Part shown: piece after piece, positions 1 to 10,251 of the stretch
How the letters are laid out: the number at the start of each line of letters is the position of its first letter
How positions within the stretch are numbered: the first letter of the stretch is position 1
From: Akkermansia muciniphila
GTDB taxonomy: Bacteria; Verrucomicrobiota; Verrucomicrobiia; Verrucomicrobiales; V1-33
Reading direction: 5' to 3'
Assembly (NCBI GenBank): GCA_943333275.1
Contig: CALQSQ010000006.1
Span: forward strand, 17,516-81,515
DNA: 64,000 bases
Program-made: the position numbers and the translations under genes
The notes under the pieces: generated by a model
Databases searched by the model: none
Told to the model about the DNA's origin: nothing
What the model saw: the letters and a program-made list of their open reading frames with translations, nothing else

Positions 1-110
1 TGGAGGGCGTCGAGAGAATCCCAAAACGATCCTGCAGGCCGTCCGACCCCACCTCAAACAACCTAGATGAGGTCCCTTGCTAGCAGGGAGCTTTGCGAAT
101 AGTTTACGGC

Positions 111-677
111 ATGCTCCAGATTCTAGAAGAACCGACCGTTCGCGAACGCGCCATGCCCGTCAGCGTCGAAGGCTATCATTGCATGCTGCAGGCAGGACTT
201 GTGAGTGAGAAAGCGGAATTAATTCGCGGTGTGATTATTGAAAAAATGAGCAAATCCCCTCTCCACATCTATTTCACGGATCTCCTGGCCGAACTCGCCA
301 AATCCGCCATTTTTTCCGGACAGATGGTGCGGCAGGAGTCGCCGCTGACTCTGGCTGACTCGGAGCCGGCGCCGGATCTTGCCATCGTTCAAGGGCAGCG
401 TGCGGATTATCTAACCAGCCATCCCACCACCGCCCTGCTCGTGATTGAGATTGCGACCGGCAGCGAGCGCCTTAACCGCGAGATGGCCACGATCTACGCG
501 GAAGCAGGGGTACAAGAATACTGGATCATTCTTGGGCAGAAACGCGCTGTCGAAATTTTCCGGCGGCCCGTGAATGGCGTGTATCAGGAGCAGCAAATTT
601 TCCAATTGGGTGAAACGATCCAAAGTGCCATCATTCCGGGCTGGACGCTGGCAGTGTCCGACATTTTTCCAGCCTGA
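111..677 (+). CDS. Uma2 family (DUF820) putative nuclease-fold protein
   Basis: The protein of about 188 residues has the Uma2/DUF820 layout: an N-terminal helical part with a VEGYHCM-like segment, then the restriction-endonuclease-fold core with APDLAIV (the PD of PD-(D/E)XK), LLVIEIATGS (the acidic strand) and the downstream YAEAGVQEYWII motif. Family members are widespread in cyanobacteria and PVC bacteria; their cellular role is not established. I chose the ATG at 111. A TTG at 93 and an ATG at 153, just before VEGYH, are alternatives, and no Shine-Dalgarno decides between them. The gene stands alone and faces the convergent helicase gene across a 12-base gap. A second, divergent Uma2 copy lies at 22167-22736. 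Family assignment is firm; nuclease activity is inferred from the fold. Confidence 0.8.
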   Translation: MLQILEEPTVRERAMPVSVEGYHCMLQAGLVSEKAELIRGVIIEKMSKSPLHIYFTDLLAELAKSAIFSGQMVRQESPLTLADSEPAPDLAIVQGQRADYLTSHPTTALLVIEIATGSERLNREMATIYAEAGVQEYWIILGQKRAVEIFRRPVNGVYQEQQIFQLGETIQSAIIPGWTLAVSDIFPA

Positions 678-689
678 GCCAGTTTACGA

Positions 690-2693
690 TCACTCCTCCA
701 TCAACGCCGCCCGCATCCGTTCGAAGGCGGCGTCGGCTTCGTCTTCATCCAGCGGGCGGCTTTGGATTTCGGTGTAGGTGAGCCATTCGACGTAGCGTTC
801 GTCGAGTTCCTTGATGAAGCTGCTGGGATTGCAGGGGACTTTATCGCCCCATTTGGTGCGGGTGAGGCAGTAGGTGAGCGTGAGCTGGAGTTGGGCGCGG
901 GTCATGCCCACATAGAGCAGACGGCGTTCTTCATCGCGGCTGTTTTCCTCGATGCTGCGGCGGTGCGGGAGGATGCCTTCCTCCAGGCCCGGCAGATAGA
1001 CGATGGGGAATTCCAGGCCCTTGGCCGCATGCATGGTGATGAGGCTCACGCCCTTCTTGCGCTCGAGTTGTTCCTGCCCGCTTTCGCTGCGCGCGTCTTC
1101 ATCGAGCGACATGCTGCCGAGGAATTCGCTCAGGTCATCCACGCCGCGCACCATGCGTTCGCGGATGGAGGAAATGACTTCGCGCACGCCCGCCTCGCGG
1201 TTGGTGGCTTCCTCGGGCTCCTTGCAGGTGCGGCGGAGGTAGGCGAGGTAGTCGGTCTCGACCAGCAGGCCTTCGATGATTTCCCAGACGGGGGTTTTCC
1301 CCTCCTTTAAGGTCTCGCGATAGCGCTCGATCATTTCCAGAAACCGTTCCACGGACTGTTGGGCCTTGTTGGAAAACAGACTGCGGAATTCGTAACTGTG
1401 CAGCGTCCTGAGCACGGGTTCCTTTTTCTCCCTGCTTTCGGCGGTGGCTTGTTCAATCAGGGTTTCGCCAATGCCGCGCGGCGGATTGTTGACGATGCGC
1501 AGCAGGTTCACATCGTCGTCTGGATTCGCCAGCACATGGAGATACCCCAGCAGATCCTTCACCTCACGCCGGTCAAAGAAACTCTGTCCACCCACCACGC
1601 GGTAGGGGATTTTCCATTGCCGCAAGGCCTCTTCGAAGGGGCGGGTTTGACTGTTGGTGCGAAAGAGGATCGCAAAATCATCAAACGAACGGGAGTCGAC
1701 CATCTGGCGTTCGCGGATTTCATCGATCACCAGCTCCGCCTCCTCCTGATCGCCGGGCATGGAGATGAGACGGACCTTGTCGCCCAGGTCCTTGCTGCTC
1801 CAGAGCTTCTTCGGGTGGCGGTTGCGGTTGTGCTTAATGAGTTCGTTGGAGGCGTTGAGGATGGTGTTGGTGGAACGGTAATTTTCCTCCAGGGTGACGA
1901 TCTTGGGCTTTGGAAAGAAGCGGCCGAAATTCAGGATGTTTTCAATTTCCGCGCCGCGCCAGCCATAGATGCTCTGGTCGTCATCGCCGACGACGCAGAT
2001 GTTGTGATGCGGGCCAAGGAAATATTTCAGCAACTCCATCTGCAGCGCATTGGTGTCCTGAAATTCGTCCACCATCACATAGCGGAAACGGCTTTTCCAT
2101 CGCTCACAAACGTCGGGGTTCTTGCGCAGAATCTGACAGGCCAGCACCAGCAGGTCATCGAAATCCACCGCGTTGAGAAGCTTCAACTGCCGGGCGTATT
2201 CACTCATGACGGCCACGACGAGCGAATCCTCCGTGCCGGCCGGGATGCCCTTGTTGCGCTGGCGGCTCCAGAGGCCGATGGCCTCCTCAGGCTTTAGTTT
2301 TTCATCGCGTCCCGCCATTTTGGTAATGAGCTTTTTAACCAGCCCGACCTGGTCACTGCCCGTGTAAATCGTAAAATTTTTCTTATAGCCAATCCGCTCG
2401 ATGTCCGCGCGCAGCACCTTCACGCAGAGGCTGTGAAACGTGCTGATCATCAGCTTGGATTTTGTCCCTTTGGGGGTGCTCTCGGCCACCCGCTCGCGCA
2501 TTTCATTGGCCGCTTTGTTGGTAAAGGTCACCGCCAGAATAGCGTGGGGTGGCACTCCCTGATCCAGCAGATGGCAGATGCGAGTTGTGACCGTGCGCGT
2601 CTTGCCCGTGCCGGCTCCGGCAAGGATGAGGACGGGACCTTCGGTCGTTCGGGCGGCAGTTTGTTGGGCGGGGTTGAGGTCGGAAATTCGCAT
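690..2693 (-). CDS. UvrD/PcrA/Rep-type superfamily 1 DNA helicase
   Basis: This 667-residue 3'-5' DNA helicase carries the superfamily 1A motifs in order: GAGTGKT (Walker A, K31), VDEFQDTN (Walker B), GDDDQSIYGWRGA (motif III), TLEENYRST (motif IV), TMHAAKGLEFPIVYLPG (motif V) and LLYVGMTRAQ (motif VI). It should unwind DNA in repair and replication restart. I chose the ATG at 2693 because family members begin just before NPAQQ. The longer reading back to 2867 would run through the riboswitch on the other strand and has no family-like sequence. Length is normal for short PcrA/Rep members. The C-terminal tail is acidic. Which of UvrD, PcrA or Rep is the true orthologue cannot be told from sequence alone. 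Confidence 0.95.
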   Translation of the reverse strand: MRISDLNPAQQTAARTTEGPVLILAGAGTGKTRTVTTRICHLLDQGVPPHAILAVTFTNKAANEMRERVAESTPKGTKSKLMISTFHSLCVKVLRADIERIGYKKNFTIYTGSDQVGLVKKLITKMAGRDEKLKPEEAIGLWSRQRNKGIPAGTEDSLVVAVMSEYARQLKLLNAVDFDDLLVLACQILRKNPDVCERWKSRFRYVMVDEFQDTNALQMELLKYFLGPHHNICVVGDDDQSIYGWRGAEIENILNFGRFFPKPKIVTLEENYRSTNTILNASNELIKHNRNRHPKKLWSSKDLGDKVRLISMPGDQEEAELVIDEIRERQMVDSRSFDDFAILFRTNSQTRPFEEALRQWKIPYRVVGGQSFFDRREVKDLLGYLHVLANPDDDVNLLRIVNNPPRGIGETLIEQATAESREKKEPVLRTLHSYEFRSLFSNKAQQSVERFLEMIERYRETLKEGKTPVWEIIEGLLVETDYLAYLRRTCKEPEEATNREAGVREVISSIRERMVRGVDDLSEFLGSMSLDEDARSESGQEQLERKKGVSLITMHAAKGLEFPIVYLPGLEEGILPHRRSIEENSRDEERRLLYVGMTRAQLQLTLTYCLTRTKWGDKVPCNPSSFIKELDERYVEWLTYTEIQSRPLDEDEADAAFERMRAALMEE

Positions 2694-2774
2694 TGGTCGG
2701 GCGGAGGAACGTATTTCCATGCAGCGGAAATTTTCATCGCGCAACCGCCATCCAAATTTCTCTTGCGCTTGCAG

Positions 2775-2950
2775 GCATCGACCTGACGGTGCGCCAAGCC
2801 TTCGTGCATGGAATCCGGTGAGAACCCGGAACAGTGTGCGCTGCTGTAACTGGTTACAATGCCCCATGAAGTCAATCCGGCCCTTAACAGGTGGGGTGAA
2901 GACGGGGCGGAGGTCTGAAGCCAGGAGTCAGAATACTTCACGGTGGCCCC
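2775..2950 (+). promoter_or_regulatory. Cobalamin (B12) riboswitch
   Basis: The leader contains the conserved cobalamin-riboswitch core: GGAATCCGGTGAGAACCCGG at about 2810-2829, then CGCTGCTGTAACTGG at about 2839-2853, and a B12-box-like GAAGCCAGGAGTCAGAATAC at about 2917-2936. The element ends about 70 bases before the ATG at 3019, which has a GGAAAG ribosome-binding site (3008-3013). I see no clear intrinsic terminator between the B12 box and the gene, so control may be at translation initiation. It lies upstream of three overlapping exported-protein genes, which should therefore be repressed by adenosylcobalamin or a related corrinoid. The exact 5' boundary is uncertain. Confidence 0.9.
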
Positions 2951-3018
2951 ATTCACATCCCATCCGGCGCGCAAGCTCCGGGCGGGAAATCCCTGCGAAC
3001 ACACAACGGAAAGAAATC

Positions 3019-3699
3019 ATGAAAAACAGAAACTCACGCGTCTTTGGGTGCGGCGGGATGGCGCTGGCATTGCTACTCAGCGCTTCCGCCCAGGCGGCCA
3101 TCACGATGACGGATATTCAAATCTGGGCTGGCTCCGGTCCCAACCGGGCCGCGCTGGTCATCGATTGGTCTGACGGCGGCCCGGCTCTCGTCTGGGGTTT
3201 TCGCTGGTCCAATGGCGCAACACCGAATGGCACGGACATGCTGATGGCGGTGATTGGTGCCGATGCGCGGCTGCGCGTTCCGGGCCTCAATCCCAGCACG
3301 AATTTCATCAACACGATTGAATTCGACGCAGACGGAAACGGAATTTTTGAGCGATCCCAATCAACTTCTGCGGGGCCGTATTGGGGCTACGTCGTGAACA
3401 ACGACGTCTATTATGATCCGGTGGATTTTCATCTGAACTCCCACATTGTGTCGCCGAATCTGACGGTGGTTCCCAATGGTAATCCGTTCGACGGGGGAGC
3501 GTGGGTGGATTCCAGCACGGGGATTTTTGACAGACCCCTGGCGAATGGTTCATGGGATGGATTTGCCTACGGCGAATTTAATCTCTCCACGTTCACAGGC
3601 CCCTCGCCGGCTTCGCCGATTCCCGCCCTTCCCGTGCCGGAGCCCGGGATGCTATGGGGCGTGGGTCTGGTGCTGCTGGCATTTTATACCCGCAGATGA
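3019..3699 (+). CDS. PEP-CTERM surface protein, first gene of B12-riboswitch operon
   Basis: This 226-residue exported protein has a signal peptide (about residues 1-26, ending ASAQA) and a C-terminal PEP-CTERM sorting signal: VPEPG, a hydrophobic stretch and YTRR at the very end. Such proteins are processed by an exosortase and tethered to the cell surface or exported; no exosortase lies in this window. The body contains [10 protein letters not shown] and [10 protein letters not shown]. From memory these resemble surface proteins encoded beside cobalamin transport genes in Bacteroidetes and PVC bacteria. It is the first gene after the cobalamin riboswitch and overlaps the next gene by ATGA. 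Export and riboswitch control are well supported; a role in corrinoid capture is inferred from context. The start is set by the GGAAAG ribosome-binding site five bases upstream. Confidence 0.85.
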   Translation: MKNRNSRVFGCGGMALALLLSASAQAAITMTDIQIWAGSGPNRAALVIDWSDGGPALVWGFRWSNGATPNGTDMLMAVIGADARLRVPGLNPSTNFINTIEFDADGNGIFERSQSTSAGPYWGYVVNNDVYYDPVDFHLNSHIVSPNLTVVPNGNPFDGGAWVDSSTGIFDRPLANGSWDGFAYGEFNLSTFTGPSPASPIPALPVPEPGMLWGVGLVLLAFYTRR

Positions 3700-5747
3700 A
3701 ATTTCCATTCGCCATCGCCTGCATCTGGCTCGCAGCCTGTGGCCTTGCGTGCGCGGGACCGTATGCCCCGGCGGCCGGGCAGGTGGGCACGACCGCCCTC
3801 CTTCGCACGGCACCCCAGATTGTGGCATGGGCGGACCGCGTGATTTCCTATCAGGTGGGCACCGATTGTCTGCCGCAGTGGCAGGACACGTCAAAAGCGC
3901 TGGGGCCGGCGACATCCGATCCCGCGCATGTCACTTGCCTGGGAGAGGGAGGCACCATCACCCTGGGCTTTCCAGGGTTCATCAAGAATGGTCCGGGGGC
4001 GGATTTTGTGATCTTTGAAAATGCGCTCGCCGATACTTTTATTGAATGCGCTTTCGTCGAGGTCTCGCGCGATGGGGTGAACTACGTGCGATTTCCGAAC
4101 CATTCGCTGACTCCCTCCGCAGTGAATTCGTTCGGCTCCCTTGACCCGACGAACCTCGTCGGGCTGGGCTGCAAATATCGCCAACCCTACGGGGAGCCTT
4201 ATGACCTGGCGGACGTTGGTCTGAGCGATGCGGCCTACGTGCGTCTGGTGGATGTGATAGGCGATGGTTCGGCGCACGACAGCGATGGTCACAGCATCTA
4301 TGATCCCTATCCCAACGCGCAGACCGCCGGTTTTGATCTGGATGCCATCGGCGTCATCAATCGTTCCACCTGGCAGACGATAACCGTGGGCACCTTTGCG
4401 GTGGATCTCATCAATGCCACGGCGCTGGCGCATTTGCCCGACGGGCGATTTCTGCTGGGATTCCAGGGGCAAATCAGCGCGCAAAATTCCTGGTCCCAGC
4501 CTGGGAGAACGAATCTGAATTTAAATGGCGTGGAGCCCGATCCCAGTTTCATCGCCGTGCGGAATGCCACGTCCGCGCTGGTGGGTGCGGGGGGAGGTTT
4601 TGGATTGAACACAGGCGTGCATGCATTGAATCCGACTGGTTCGTTGCAGGCGGCGCCACTGGCCACATTACAAAATTTCGCCTGTGCTTACTGGCATTCG
4701 CCCACCACGAGCCGCGAGGGCTGGCTGATTGGAGGCACCAACGGTCCGACTGGGAAACATGCGGTGAGTTTTGTTTCGCTGGATGGTAGCAAGACCGGCC
4801 TGGTGACTCAGGAGTTGTGCACGTATAGCGCGGGCCTGGCGGTGGATGCAGGGGGCAATGTGTTCGTGACTCTCTACGAACTCCCCGGCAGTCCCCTTGA
4901 ATTCGATGCGGAGCGAGTTTTAAAATTCTCCGCCGTGCAGGTGGAATCTGCCATTGCGGCTATCGTTTCAGGTTTATCCGCTCCCGTTGCCAAAAATTCG
5001 GCGGCATCTCTTTTCAAATTCGACAGCGCCAGCTCCCTTGCGGTGGACCAACGCGGTCGGCTCTGGGCCAGCGGACCCAAGCACAGTCGCCTGCAAGTTT
5101 ACGATCCTGCCAATGGAGCCTGGCAGCGGGTGGTGCCGGACCACGCCCCCATCATCGGCGCGACGGATGTGGTTTATCAGGTGGCGACTTTTTCCAGAAA
5201 TGGAGAGAATTACGTTTCCTATCTGGCGCAGGAGGAAGCGGGCACGCCGGACACGTCCGTCCTTTATGGGATCGCTCCGCTGAGTGCCGTCACCGTGACG
5301 GAAACTCTGGCGTCGTGGCAGGCCTTTCATTTTGGCTCCCTGCCGCCAGCCACCGAATCCGCAGTGTGGGGGGCGCTGGCGGATCCGGATCGTGACGGCC
5401 GCAGCAATCTGCTTGAATACGCACTGCATACCTCGCCGTTGATCGCTGAAACGGCACCGATGTCCGTGAGTCTCACCGCGTCGCGACTTACGCTCGCCTT
5501 TCCACGCGATCCCCTGCGCACCGACCTTCGCTACACGGTGGAGGGTGCGGATGCCTTGAGTGGACCATGGACGGAGTTGGCGGCAAGCGAGGTTGGCGGC
5601 CCTACGAAAGCCATTTCCACACCGCCCCCGACCATCACGGAAACGCCCGCTGCCGGACTGATTCAAGTAAGTGTGCGCGATGTTTTCACCACCACGAGCC
5701 GAACGAAAAGATTTCTCCGGCTGCGCATCACCCAACCTTTCCCATGA
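3696..5747 (+). CDS. Exported FEN-domain, propeller-like surface protein of the B12 operon
   Basis: This 683-residue protein starts at the ATG overlapping the upstream stop (ATGA). A signal peptide covers roughly residues 1-20; LAAC could be a lipobox, so lipid anchoring is possible. Residues about 25-215 form a domain with DFVIFENA (near 103), [15 protein letters not shown] and [11 protein letters not shown] (near 210). The same domain recurs at the C-terminus of the next gene product. Residues about 225-560 contain repeated strand-rich segments consistent with a beta-propeller. Near residue 570 is [15 protein letters not shown], a calcium-binding, thrombospondin-3-like linker common in Verrucomicrobia, followed by a C-terminal beta domain. 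The known surface B12 binder BtuG of Bacteroides is also a beta-propeller. A similar role here is inference, and no sequence similarity to BtuG was tested. Confidence 0.8.
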   Translation: MKFPFAIACIWLAACGLACAGPYAPAAGQVGTTALLRTAPQIVAWADRVISYQVGTDCLPQWQDTSKALGPATSDPAHVTCLGEGGTITLGFPGFIKNGPGADFVIFENALADTFIECAFVEVSRDGVNYVRFPNHSLTPSAVNSFGSLDPTNLVGLGCKYRQPYGEPYDLADVGLSDAAYVRLVDVIGDGSAHDSDGHSIYDPYPNAQTAGFDLDAIGVINRSTWQTITVGTFAVDLINATALAHLPDGRFLLGFQGQISAQNSWSQPGRTNLNLNGVEPDPSFIAVRNATSALVGAGGGFGLNTGVHALNPTGSLQAAPLATLQNFACAYWHSPTTSREGWLIGGTNGPTGKHAVSFVSLDGSKTGLVTQELCTYSAGLAVDAGGNVFVTLYELPGSPLEFDAERVLKFSAVQVESAIAAIVSGLSAPVAKNSAASLFKFDSASSLAVDQRGRLWASGPKHSRLQVYDPANGAWQRVVPDHAPIIGATDVVYQVATFSRNGENYVSYLAQEEAGTPDTSVLYGIAPLSAVTVTETLASWQAFHFGSLPPATESAVWGALADPDRDGRSNLLEYALHTSPLIAETAPMSVSLTASRLTLAFPRDPLRTDLRYTVEGADALSGPWTELAASEVGGPTKAISTPPPTITETPAAGLIQVSVRDVFTTTSRTKRFLRLRITQPFP

Positions 5748-7894
5748 AAAATCGCCGCCGATCCCGCTGGCTGCCTTGGTTGATTTGCCTGGGCTGCGTG
5801 ACGATGGGTGGGGTTGGAATATTTACAAATATGGGCGCGCCATTGCGGCAATTCGCCGCCGATTTGTTCAGCGGATTTGATTCCGATGAACAGGCATCCT
5901 CGGAATCGATTTCTGGAAATACAATTCCGGGGTCTGATGCCGCTGCGACGGATGGGAGGTTGGAGAAATCGCAGACTCAAGAGGAGCAGTTCGATCCTCA
6001 TGCGCTGCCAAGGGGATTGAGTTCCATCGATGGCGAGGCGGGCGAGGGGCTGCAACGTGCGGTGAAAAAGAATGGCGTCTGGTTTCCGGTTTATTCCCAG
6101 ACTGCCCAATCATCCCAGGGCAGGCCGACCCTGAATATTCTGCCGCTGGCCATTGCCTCCGGTCCGGCACCGCAGGGAATGGTGAACGAGGCTTACGCTT
6201 ATCAATCCGAGGCCATCGGCGGCACTCCGCCCTATCGTTGGGAGGCGACGATGAATCCAGCCGCCGCTGGTTTTACCTTCGAAGCCACCAGCGGAAAACT
6301 CAATGGCATCAGCGCAGAACCAATCACGACGGTGCTCGCACTTTCCGTCACGGATGCAGATGGGGCGAAAAATTCCGTACAAATGCCGCTGGTGATTCGT
6401 CCGGCCAAGGCGCTGACGATGCTGACGGAATCCCTGCCGGTGCAGGAGCCGGAGGCCTCTTTGATGCTGGCGATGGAAGCGGAGGGTGGCGTTGTGCCGT
6501 ATCGTTGGAGCAGTTCGGGAGTTTTGCCGCAAGGCCTGCAACTGGAGGCTGACGGGAAGTTGGTTGGGACGACGTCGGAAGCCGGAGACTTTCCACTCAC
6601 CATCACGGTGACGGACCAGCAGAACGTGCGGGTGGGTCGGGAAATGGTTTTGAAAGTGCAATATTCGCTGGAGATCCTCACGGATGCCGCGCTGCCAAGT
6701 GTCGCGCCGGGGGAGGCTTACGAGACAGTGTTTGAAGCCTCCGGTGGCATGGAGCCATACACCTGGGAAATCACGCAGGGCGCGCTGCCACAGGGTTCCG
6801 GACAGCTGGGAGCGGATGGAATTTTGAGTGGCGTCGCTGGCGGCGTGGAGGAACTCGCCACCTTTACGCTCATGGTGCGCGATGCCGAGGAAGCGACGTT
6901 TCAGAAAACATTCCGCCTCGCGGTCAGCGATCTCCTCACCGCGATTCCCAGCGCACGCAAGGTTGGACTGGCCTGGTCGCCAGCAGCCGTGCGATCCCTG
7001 ATGCGCGGTGCCGCGGAGCGTTTTGTGGTGCGGCGTGATGAGGCGGTGATTTATGAGGGGTCGGGCAGCAATTTTGTCGATCATCAGGTTCCCACTGGAG
7101 CCTCGCCGTTGTATGAACTTTCGGTCGTGATGGAGGATGGAAATCTACAACCCATCGCTTCCAAGCGTGTGAATGTGCTGCCAATGTCCTTGCAGCGTGG
7201 AGAGGCCGGAGTGCGCGGTGATCCTTATGTGGACGTGGTTACAGCCTATCGTCCGCTTTCTGCAAAGGCCTATGGCGCCAGCAAAATTTCCACCAACGTC
7301 ACCGGGCCTCCGGATGGCCGGAGCACATTTTCGCCAGCCACGAAAGCCACGGAGGTGGCGTCGCTTGGTGCCACGATTGGCGGCGGCGGTTTCATTGAAC
7401 TGGCTTTCACGGACAACATTGTGGAGCTGGGCGGCGGTGAGGATCTGACGGTGTTTGAAAATGTTTTCTTCATTGGTGGTGACCCCAATCAACGATTCAT
7501 GGAGGCCGCCATTGTCAGTGTGGCGCTGTTTCCAGGCGAGTGGCATCGGATTCCCTGCGATGTCCTGCCTCCGGCTGACGGATCGCCTGTGAACACGCGC
7601 AATCCCTTTTATTACGCCCGTGGCATCGCGGGCCGCAATGCCACAACCGGCGAGGACCCCACGGATCCGAATCGCAGCGGCGGAGACAGTTTCAATCTGG
7701 AGGGGGCGCTGGCGGGCACCGGGCTCACGTGGATTCGTTTTGTGCGCATTCAATCCACTGGCGATGCCTGGCTGCAGGATGATGCCGGGGGCGATTTGAT
7801 CCGGCACGAAAATGATCCTGCTTTCCAACCTCTTTCCGGCACGGGCAGTTCCGGCTTTGACCTCGATGCCGTGTGCGCGACTCGCGAGAGGTGA
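5744..7894 (+). CDS. Membrane-anchored or exported Ig-repeat protein with FEN domain, last gene of B12 operon
   Basis: This 716-residue protein begins at an ATGA overlap with the preceding gene. The basic N-terminus (KNRRRSRW) and hydrophobic residues about 10-28 form a signal or membrane anchor. Residues about 130-400 contain at least three putative-Ig (He_PIG type) repeats, seen as [16 protein letters not shown] and MEPYTWEI spaced about 85-90 residues apart. A fibronectin-like segment follows. The C-terminal part has DLTVFENVF (near 567) and [10 protein letters not shown] (near 703), the same domain as the N-terminus of the middle gene. The operon therefore holds two copies of this domain in different architectures. 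The gene ends at 7894, directly against the convergent glycosyltransferase. Ligand unknown; corrinoid or corrinoid-protein binding is proposed from the riboswitch. Confidence 0.8.
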   Translation: MKNRRRSRWLPWLICLGCVTMGGVGIFTNMGAPLRQFAADLFSGFDSDEQASSESISGNTIPGSDAAATDGRLEKSQTQEEQFDPHALPRGLSSIDGEAGEGLQRAVKKNGVWFPVYSQTAQSSQGRPTLNILPLAIASGPAPQGMVNEAYAYQSEAIGGTPPYRWEATMNPAAAGFTFEATSGKLNGISAEPITTVLALSVTDADGAKNSVQMPLVIRPAKALTMLTESLPVQEPEASLMLAMEAEGGVVPYRWSSSGVLPQGLQLEADGKLVGTTSEAGDFPLTITVTDQQNVRVGREMVLKVQYSLEILTDAALPSVAPGEAYETVFEASGGMEPYTWEITQGALPQGSGQLGADGILSGVAGGVEELATFTLMVRDAEEATFQKTFRLAVSDLLTAIPSARKVGLAWSPAAVRSLMRGAAERFVVRRDEAVIYEGSGSNFVDHQVPTGASPLYELSVVMEDGNLQPIASKRVNVLPMSLQRGEAGVRGDPYVDVVTAYRPLSAKAYGASKISTNVTGPPDGRSTFSPATKATEVASLGATIGGGGFIELAFTDNIVELGGGEDLTVFENVFFIGGDPNQRFMEAAIVSVALFPGEWHRIPCDVLPPADGSPVNTRNPFYYARGIAGRNATTGEDPTDPNRSGGDSFNLEGALAGTGLTWIRFVRIQSTGDAWLQDDAGGDLIRHENDPAFQPLSGTGSSGFDLDAVCATRER

Positions 7895-9052
7895 TCAGCG
7901 GACCGCAAGGGCGCAGGACTCTTCGTAGAACGATTCAAGAACTGCCGTCTGTCTCACGCGCTCAAATTTTTTCATGACGGTGGCGCTGGCGGCCCGGGCC
8001 ATGGATTCGTAGAGCCGGGGTTGCTGCATGATCTCCAGGGCACCCTGGGCCAGCGATGCGGCATCGCCCTCCGCCACAAGCCATCCACTCTCGCCGTGCG
8101 TCACGGCTTCGGGGATGCCGCCGTGGAGACTCGCCAGCACCGGGAGTCCGCTGGCCATGGCTTCCAGCATGGAATTGGGAACGCCCTCGCGATTTCCATC
8201 TGCGGGAGTTTCGCTTGGATGCAGAAACAGGTGCGCCTGATAGGTGAGTTTGCGAAGATCGGCCTGGGACAGGAATCCCGGGAAATGCACGCGGTCCTTC
8301 AGCCCCCATTGGGCCACGAGCGACTCCAGTTCCTCCCGCATGGGTCCGTCGCCGGCGAGCGTCAGTCGGGCTTGGGGAAATTTTTCCGCCACCATGCGAA
8401 AGGCCGCGAGCGTGGTGCGCAGGCCTTTTTTGGGAACCAACCGGCATGCCTGCATCCAGTGCCACGCCCCGTCTTCCGGCCACGGACGCAGTTGCAACGG
8501 CCATTCGTTCAGGGGGATGCCGGTGCGTTGCAGTCGCAACTTCTCCGGCGGGCAGCCCAACTTCCTAAGCCCCTCCATGAGCGACTCCGAGCGCGCCAGA
8601 ATCAATGTGCTGCGGCGAAAGATCTCCTCCAACGCAGCACGTGCCGCAGGCTTTTCCGCATCCACCCCAACATCCGCGCCATGAAAGGAAACCACCACGG
8701 GCTTGGGGCAGGCCTGGATAAAAGGCAGCAACTGGATGGCGATGTGGCCGAAATAAATATGCACGACTTCCGAATCGTGACGATAGACCTCCTTCAATAG
8801 TTCAATCACCCGGCCGGTGGAAATCGTCAGCGGCGCGCGGCGCACATGTTTTGCCCATTGGCGACGAAGCCAGCGCCAGGGAGGCTTGGGGAGGACGGTG
8901 GTGCTTTTATCCGAAAAGGGAAAGGTCGCGGCGTTCTCGCGGTTCTGGCAGATGACGAAGGGCTTCCAGTCTTTCAACGATACGATCTGCCGATACACAT
9001 GCTGCATGTCCGGCTTGAGAAAATCATGGCAATAACAGGCTACGGATCTCAT
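7895..9052 (-). CDS. GT4-family glycosyltransferase
   Basis: This 385-residue GT-B glycosyltransferase has the N-terminal acceptor domain with PVVVSFHGADV and a C-terminal donor-binding domain with MQACRLVPKKGL, LTLAGDGP, VHFPGFLS and the EGVPNSMLEAMASGLPVLAS motif of family GT4. It should transfer a sugar from a nucleotide donor to a surface polysaccharide or lipid acceptor in the cytoplasm. It resembles colanic-acid-type WcaL enzymes. I chose the ATG at 9052 (MRSVACYC), 16 bases after the stop of the lactonase gene on the same strand; the longer reading to 9163 would run into that gene. No other polysaccharide genes adjoin it, so its acceptor is unknown. Confidence 0.9.
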   Translation of the reverse strand: MRSVACYCHDFLKPDMQHVYRQIVSLKDWKPFVICQNRENAATFPFSDKSTTVLPKPPWRWLRRQWAKHVRRAPLTISTGRVIELLKEVYRHDSEVVHIYFGHIAIQLLPFIQACPKPVVVSFHGADVGVDAEKPAARAALEEIFRRSTLILARSESLMEGLRKLGCPPEKLRLQRTGIPLNEWPLQLRPWPEDGAWHWMQACRLVPKKGLRTTLAAFRMVAEKFPQARLTLAGDGPMREELESLVAQWGLKDRVHFPGFLSQADLRKLTYQAHLFLHPSETPADGNREGVPNSMLEAMASGLPVLASLHGGIPEAVTHGESGWLVAEGDAASLAQGALEIMQQPRLYESMARAASATVMKKFERVRQTAVLESFYEESCALAVR

Positions 9053-9068
9053 CGCAATCGGGCGGTCC

Positions 9069-10181
9069 TCAGGGAATGTGGAGGAAGGCGATGCACACCG
9101 GCATGCCGACGGCGGTGGTTTCGCCATGTAATGTGAGTTTTCCGGAAACCGGGTCCACCGCAAACGTCACCACCTTGTTCTCATCCTGCACGCCGGCAAT
9201 CATCCACTTGCCGGACGGATGAACGGCGAAGCCACGCGGAACGGGTCCGGTAGTGCTGGTGGTGTCCTCGAATTTCATCTTTCCGTCCTTGTCCACAGAG
9301 TAGCGCACAATGCTGTTGTCGCCGCGGTTGGAGCCGTAGAGCACGTGTCCATTCGGATGAAAGGCAATTTCCGCCGTGCTATTGCCGGGCACGGGCTTGG
9401 GCGTGGTGGGCAGGTCCTGGAACTGCGTGAGAGTCCCAGCCTTGGCATTCCAAGTGAGCGCGGTGACCGAACAGGCCATTTCGTTGATGACGTAAAATTT
9501 CGATCCATCCGGACTGAATGTTCCATGGCGCGGCCCGGATCCCGGGGCCATGATTCCGGCCGGGGGATCATTTTTCGTGAGCAGGCCCTTGGCGGAATTG
9601 AAATGATAAACAACCACGCGATCCATTCCAAGATCGGCGACGAGGGCGAATTTTTCATCGGCACTCAGATACGCCCCATGCGCGTGCGGGGCTTCCTGGC
9701 GTTCCTTGTTGGGCCCCGTGCCCGTATGTTGGTGAAAGGAACTCGCCGGGGCCAGACTGCCATCGTCCCTGATGGGCAGGCAGACCACGCTGCCGCTGCC
9801 GTAGTTCGAGACGAGCACATTCTTGCGTCCCTTGTCCACGATGATGTGGCACGGGCCGTCGCCCCTGGCGCTCTCCTTATTGAGGAACGTGAGCTTGCCG
9901 GTGGTGCGGTCGATGCGATAGGCGGCCACGGCTCCGGGACTGTTCTCATAGATGGCGTAAAGAAAATCCCCCTTGGCATCGACGGCAAGAAACGACGGAT
10001 TGGGAGCGGCGGCGGCGACTCCCAAATTTTCGAGCTTGCCAGTGGCCTCGTCCATTTTCAGCAGGGAAATGCCACCATCCGGTCCCTTGGTGTAGGAGCC
10101 GACATAAACGTAGCACGTGGACGCAAGCGCGGTGGCGCCGAGGCCGGCGGTGACGAAAAGCGAGAGGAGAGTGGATTTCAT
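9069..10181 (-). CDS. Exported lactonase (6-phosphogluconolactonase/YbhE-like) seven-bladed propeller
   Basis: This 370-residue protein has a signal peptide (about 1-20, ending ATALAS) and the lactonase family PF10282 pattern: YVYVGSYTKGPDGGI near the start, PNPSFLAVDAKGDFLYAIYE, GPCHIIVDKG, VSNYGSGSV, PHAHGAYLSADEKFALVADLGMD, GSGPRHGTFSPDG and ALYGSNRG-like blades. The family folds as a seven-bladed propeller; cytoplasmic members hydrolyse 6-phosphogluconolactone. The signal peptide places this one in the periplasm or outside, so a different lactone or sugar substrate is likely. The start at 10181 (MKSTLLSL) gives the proper signal peptide. It is upstream of and co-directional with the glycosyltransferase (16-base gap) and divergent from the M13 peptidase. 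Confidence 0.88.
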   Translation of the reverse strand: MKSTLLSLFVTAGLGATALASTCYVYVGSYTKGPDGGISLLKMDEATGKLENLGVAAAAPNPSFLAVDAKGDFLYAIYENSPGAVAAYRIDRTTGKLTFLNKESARGDGPCHIIVDKGRKNVLVSNYGSGSVVCLPIRDDGSLAPASSFHQHTGTGPNKERQEAPHAHGAYLSADEKFALVADLGMDRVVVYHFNSAKGLLTKNDPPAGIMAPGSGPRHGTFSPDGSKFYVINEMACSVTALTWNAKAGTLTQFQDLPTTPKPVPGNSTAEIAFHPNGHVLYGSNRGDNSIVRYSVDKDGKMKFEDTTSTTGPVPRGFAVHPSGKWMIAGVQDENKVVTFAVDPVSGKLTLHGETTAVGMPVCIAFLHIP

Positions 10182-10251
10182 ATGGAGAGTTTGGCCACCA
10201 TCGGTAAGGGTGCCGGGCCACCGCGTCAATTCCCCACTTTCCCAGCCCACC

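Noticed and set aside
2694..2867. N-terminal extension of the helicase gene to 2867
   Set aside because: The extension lies over the riboswitch on the other strand and has no helicase-like sequence; the ATG at 2693 is the family start.
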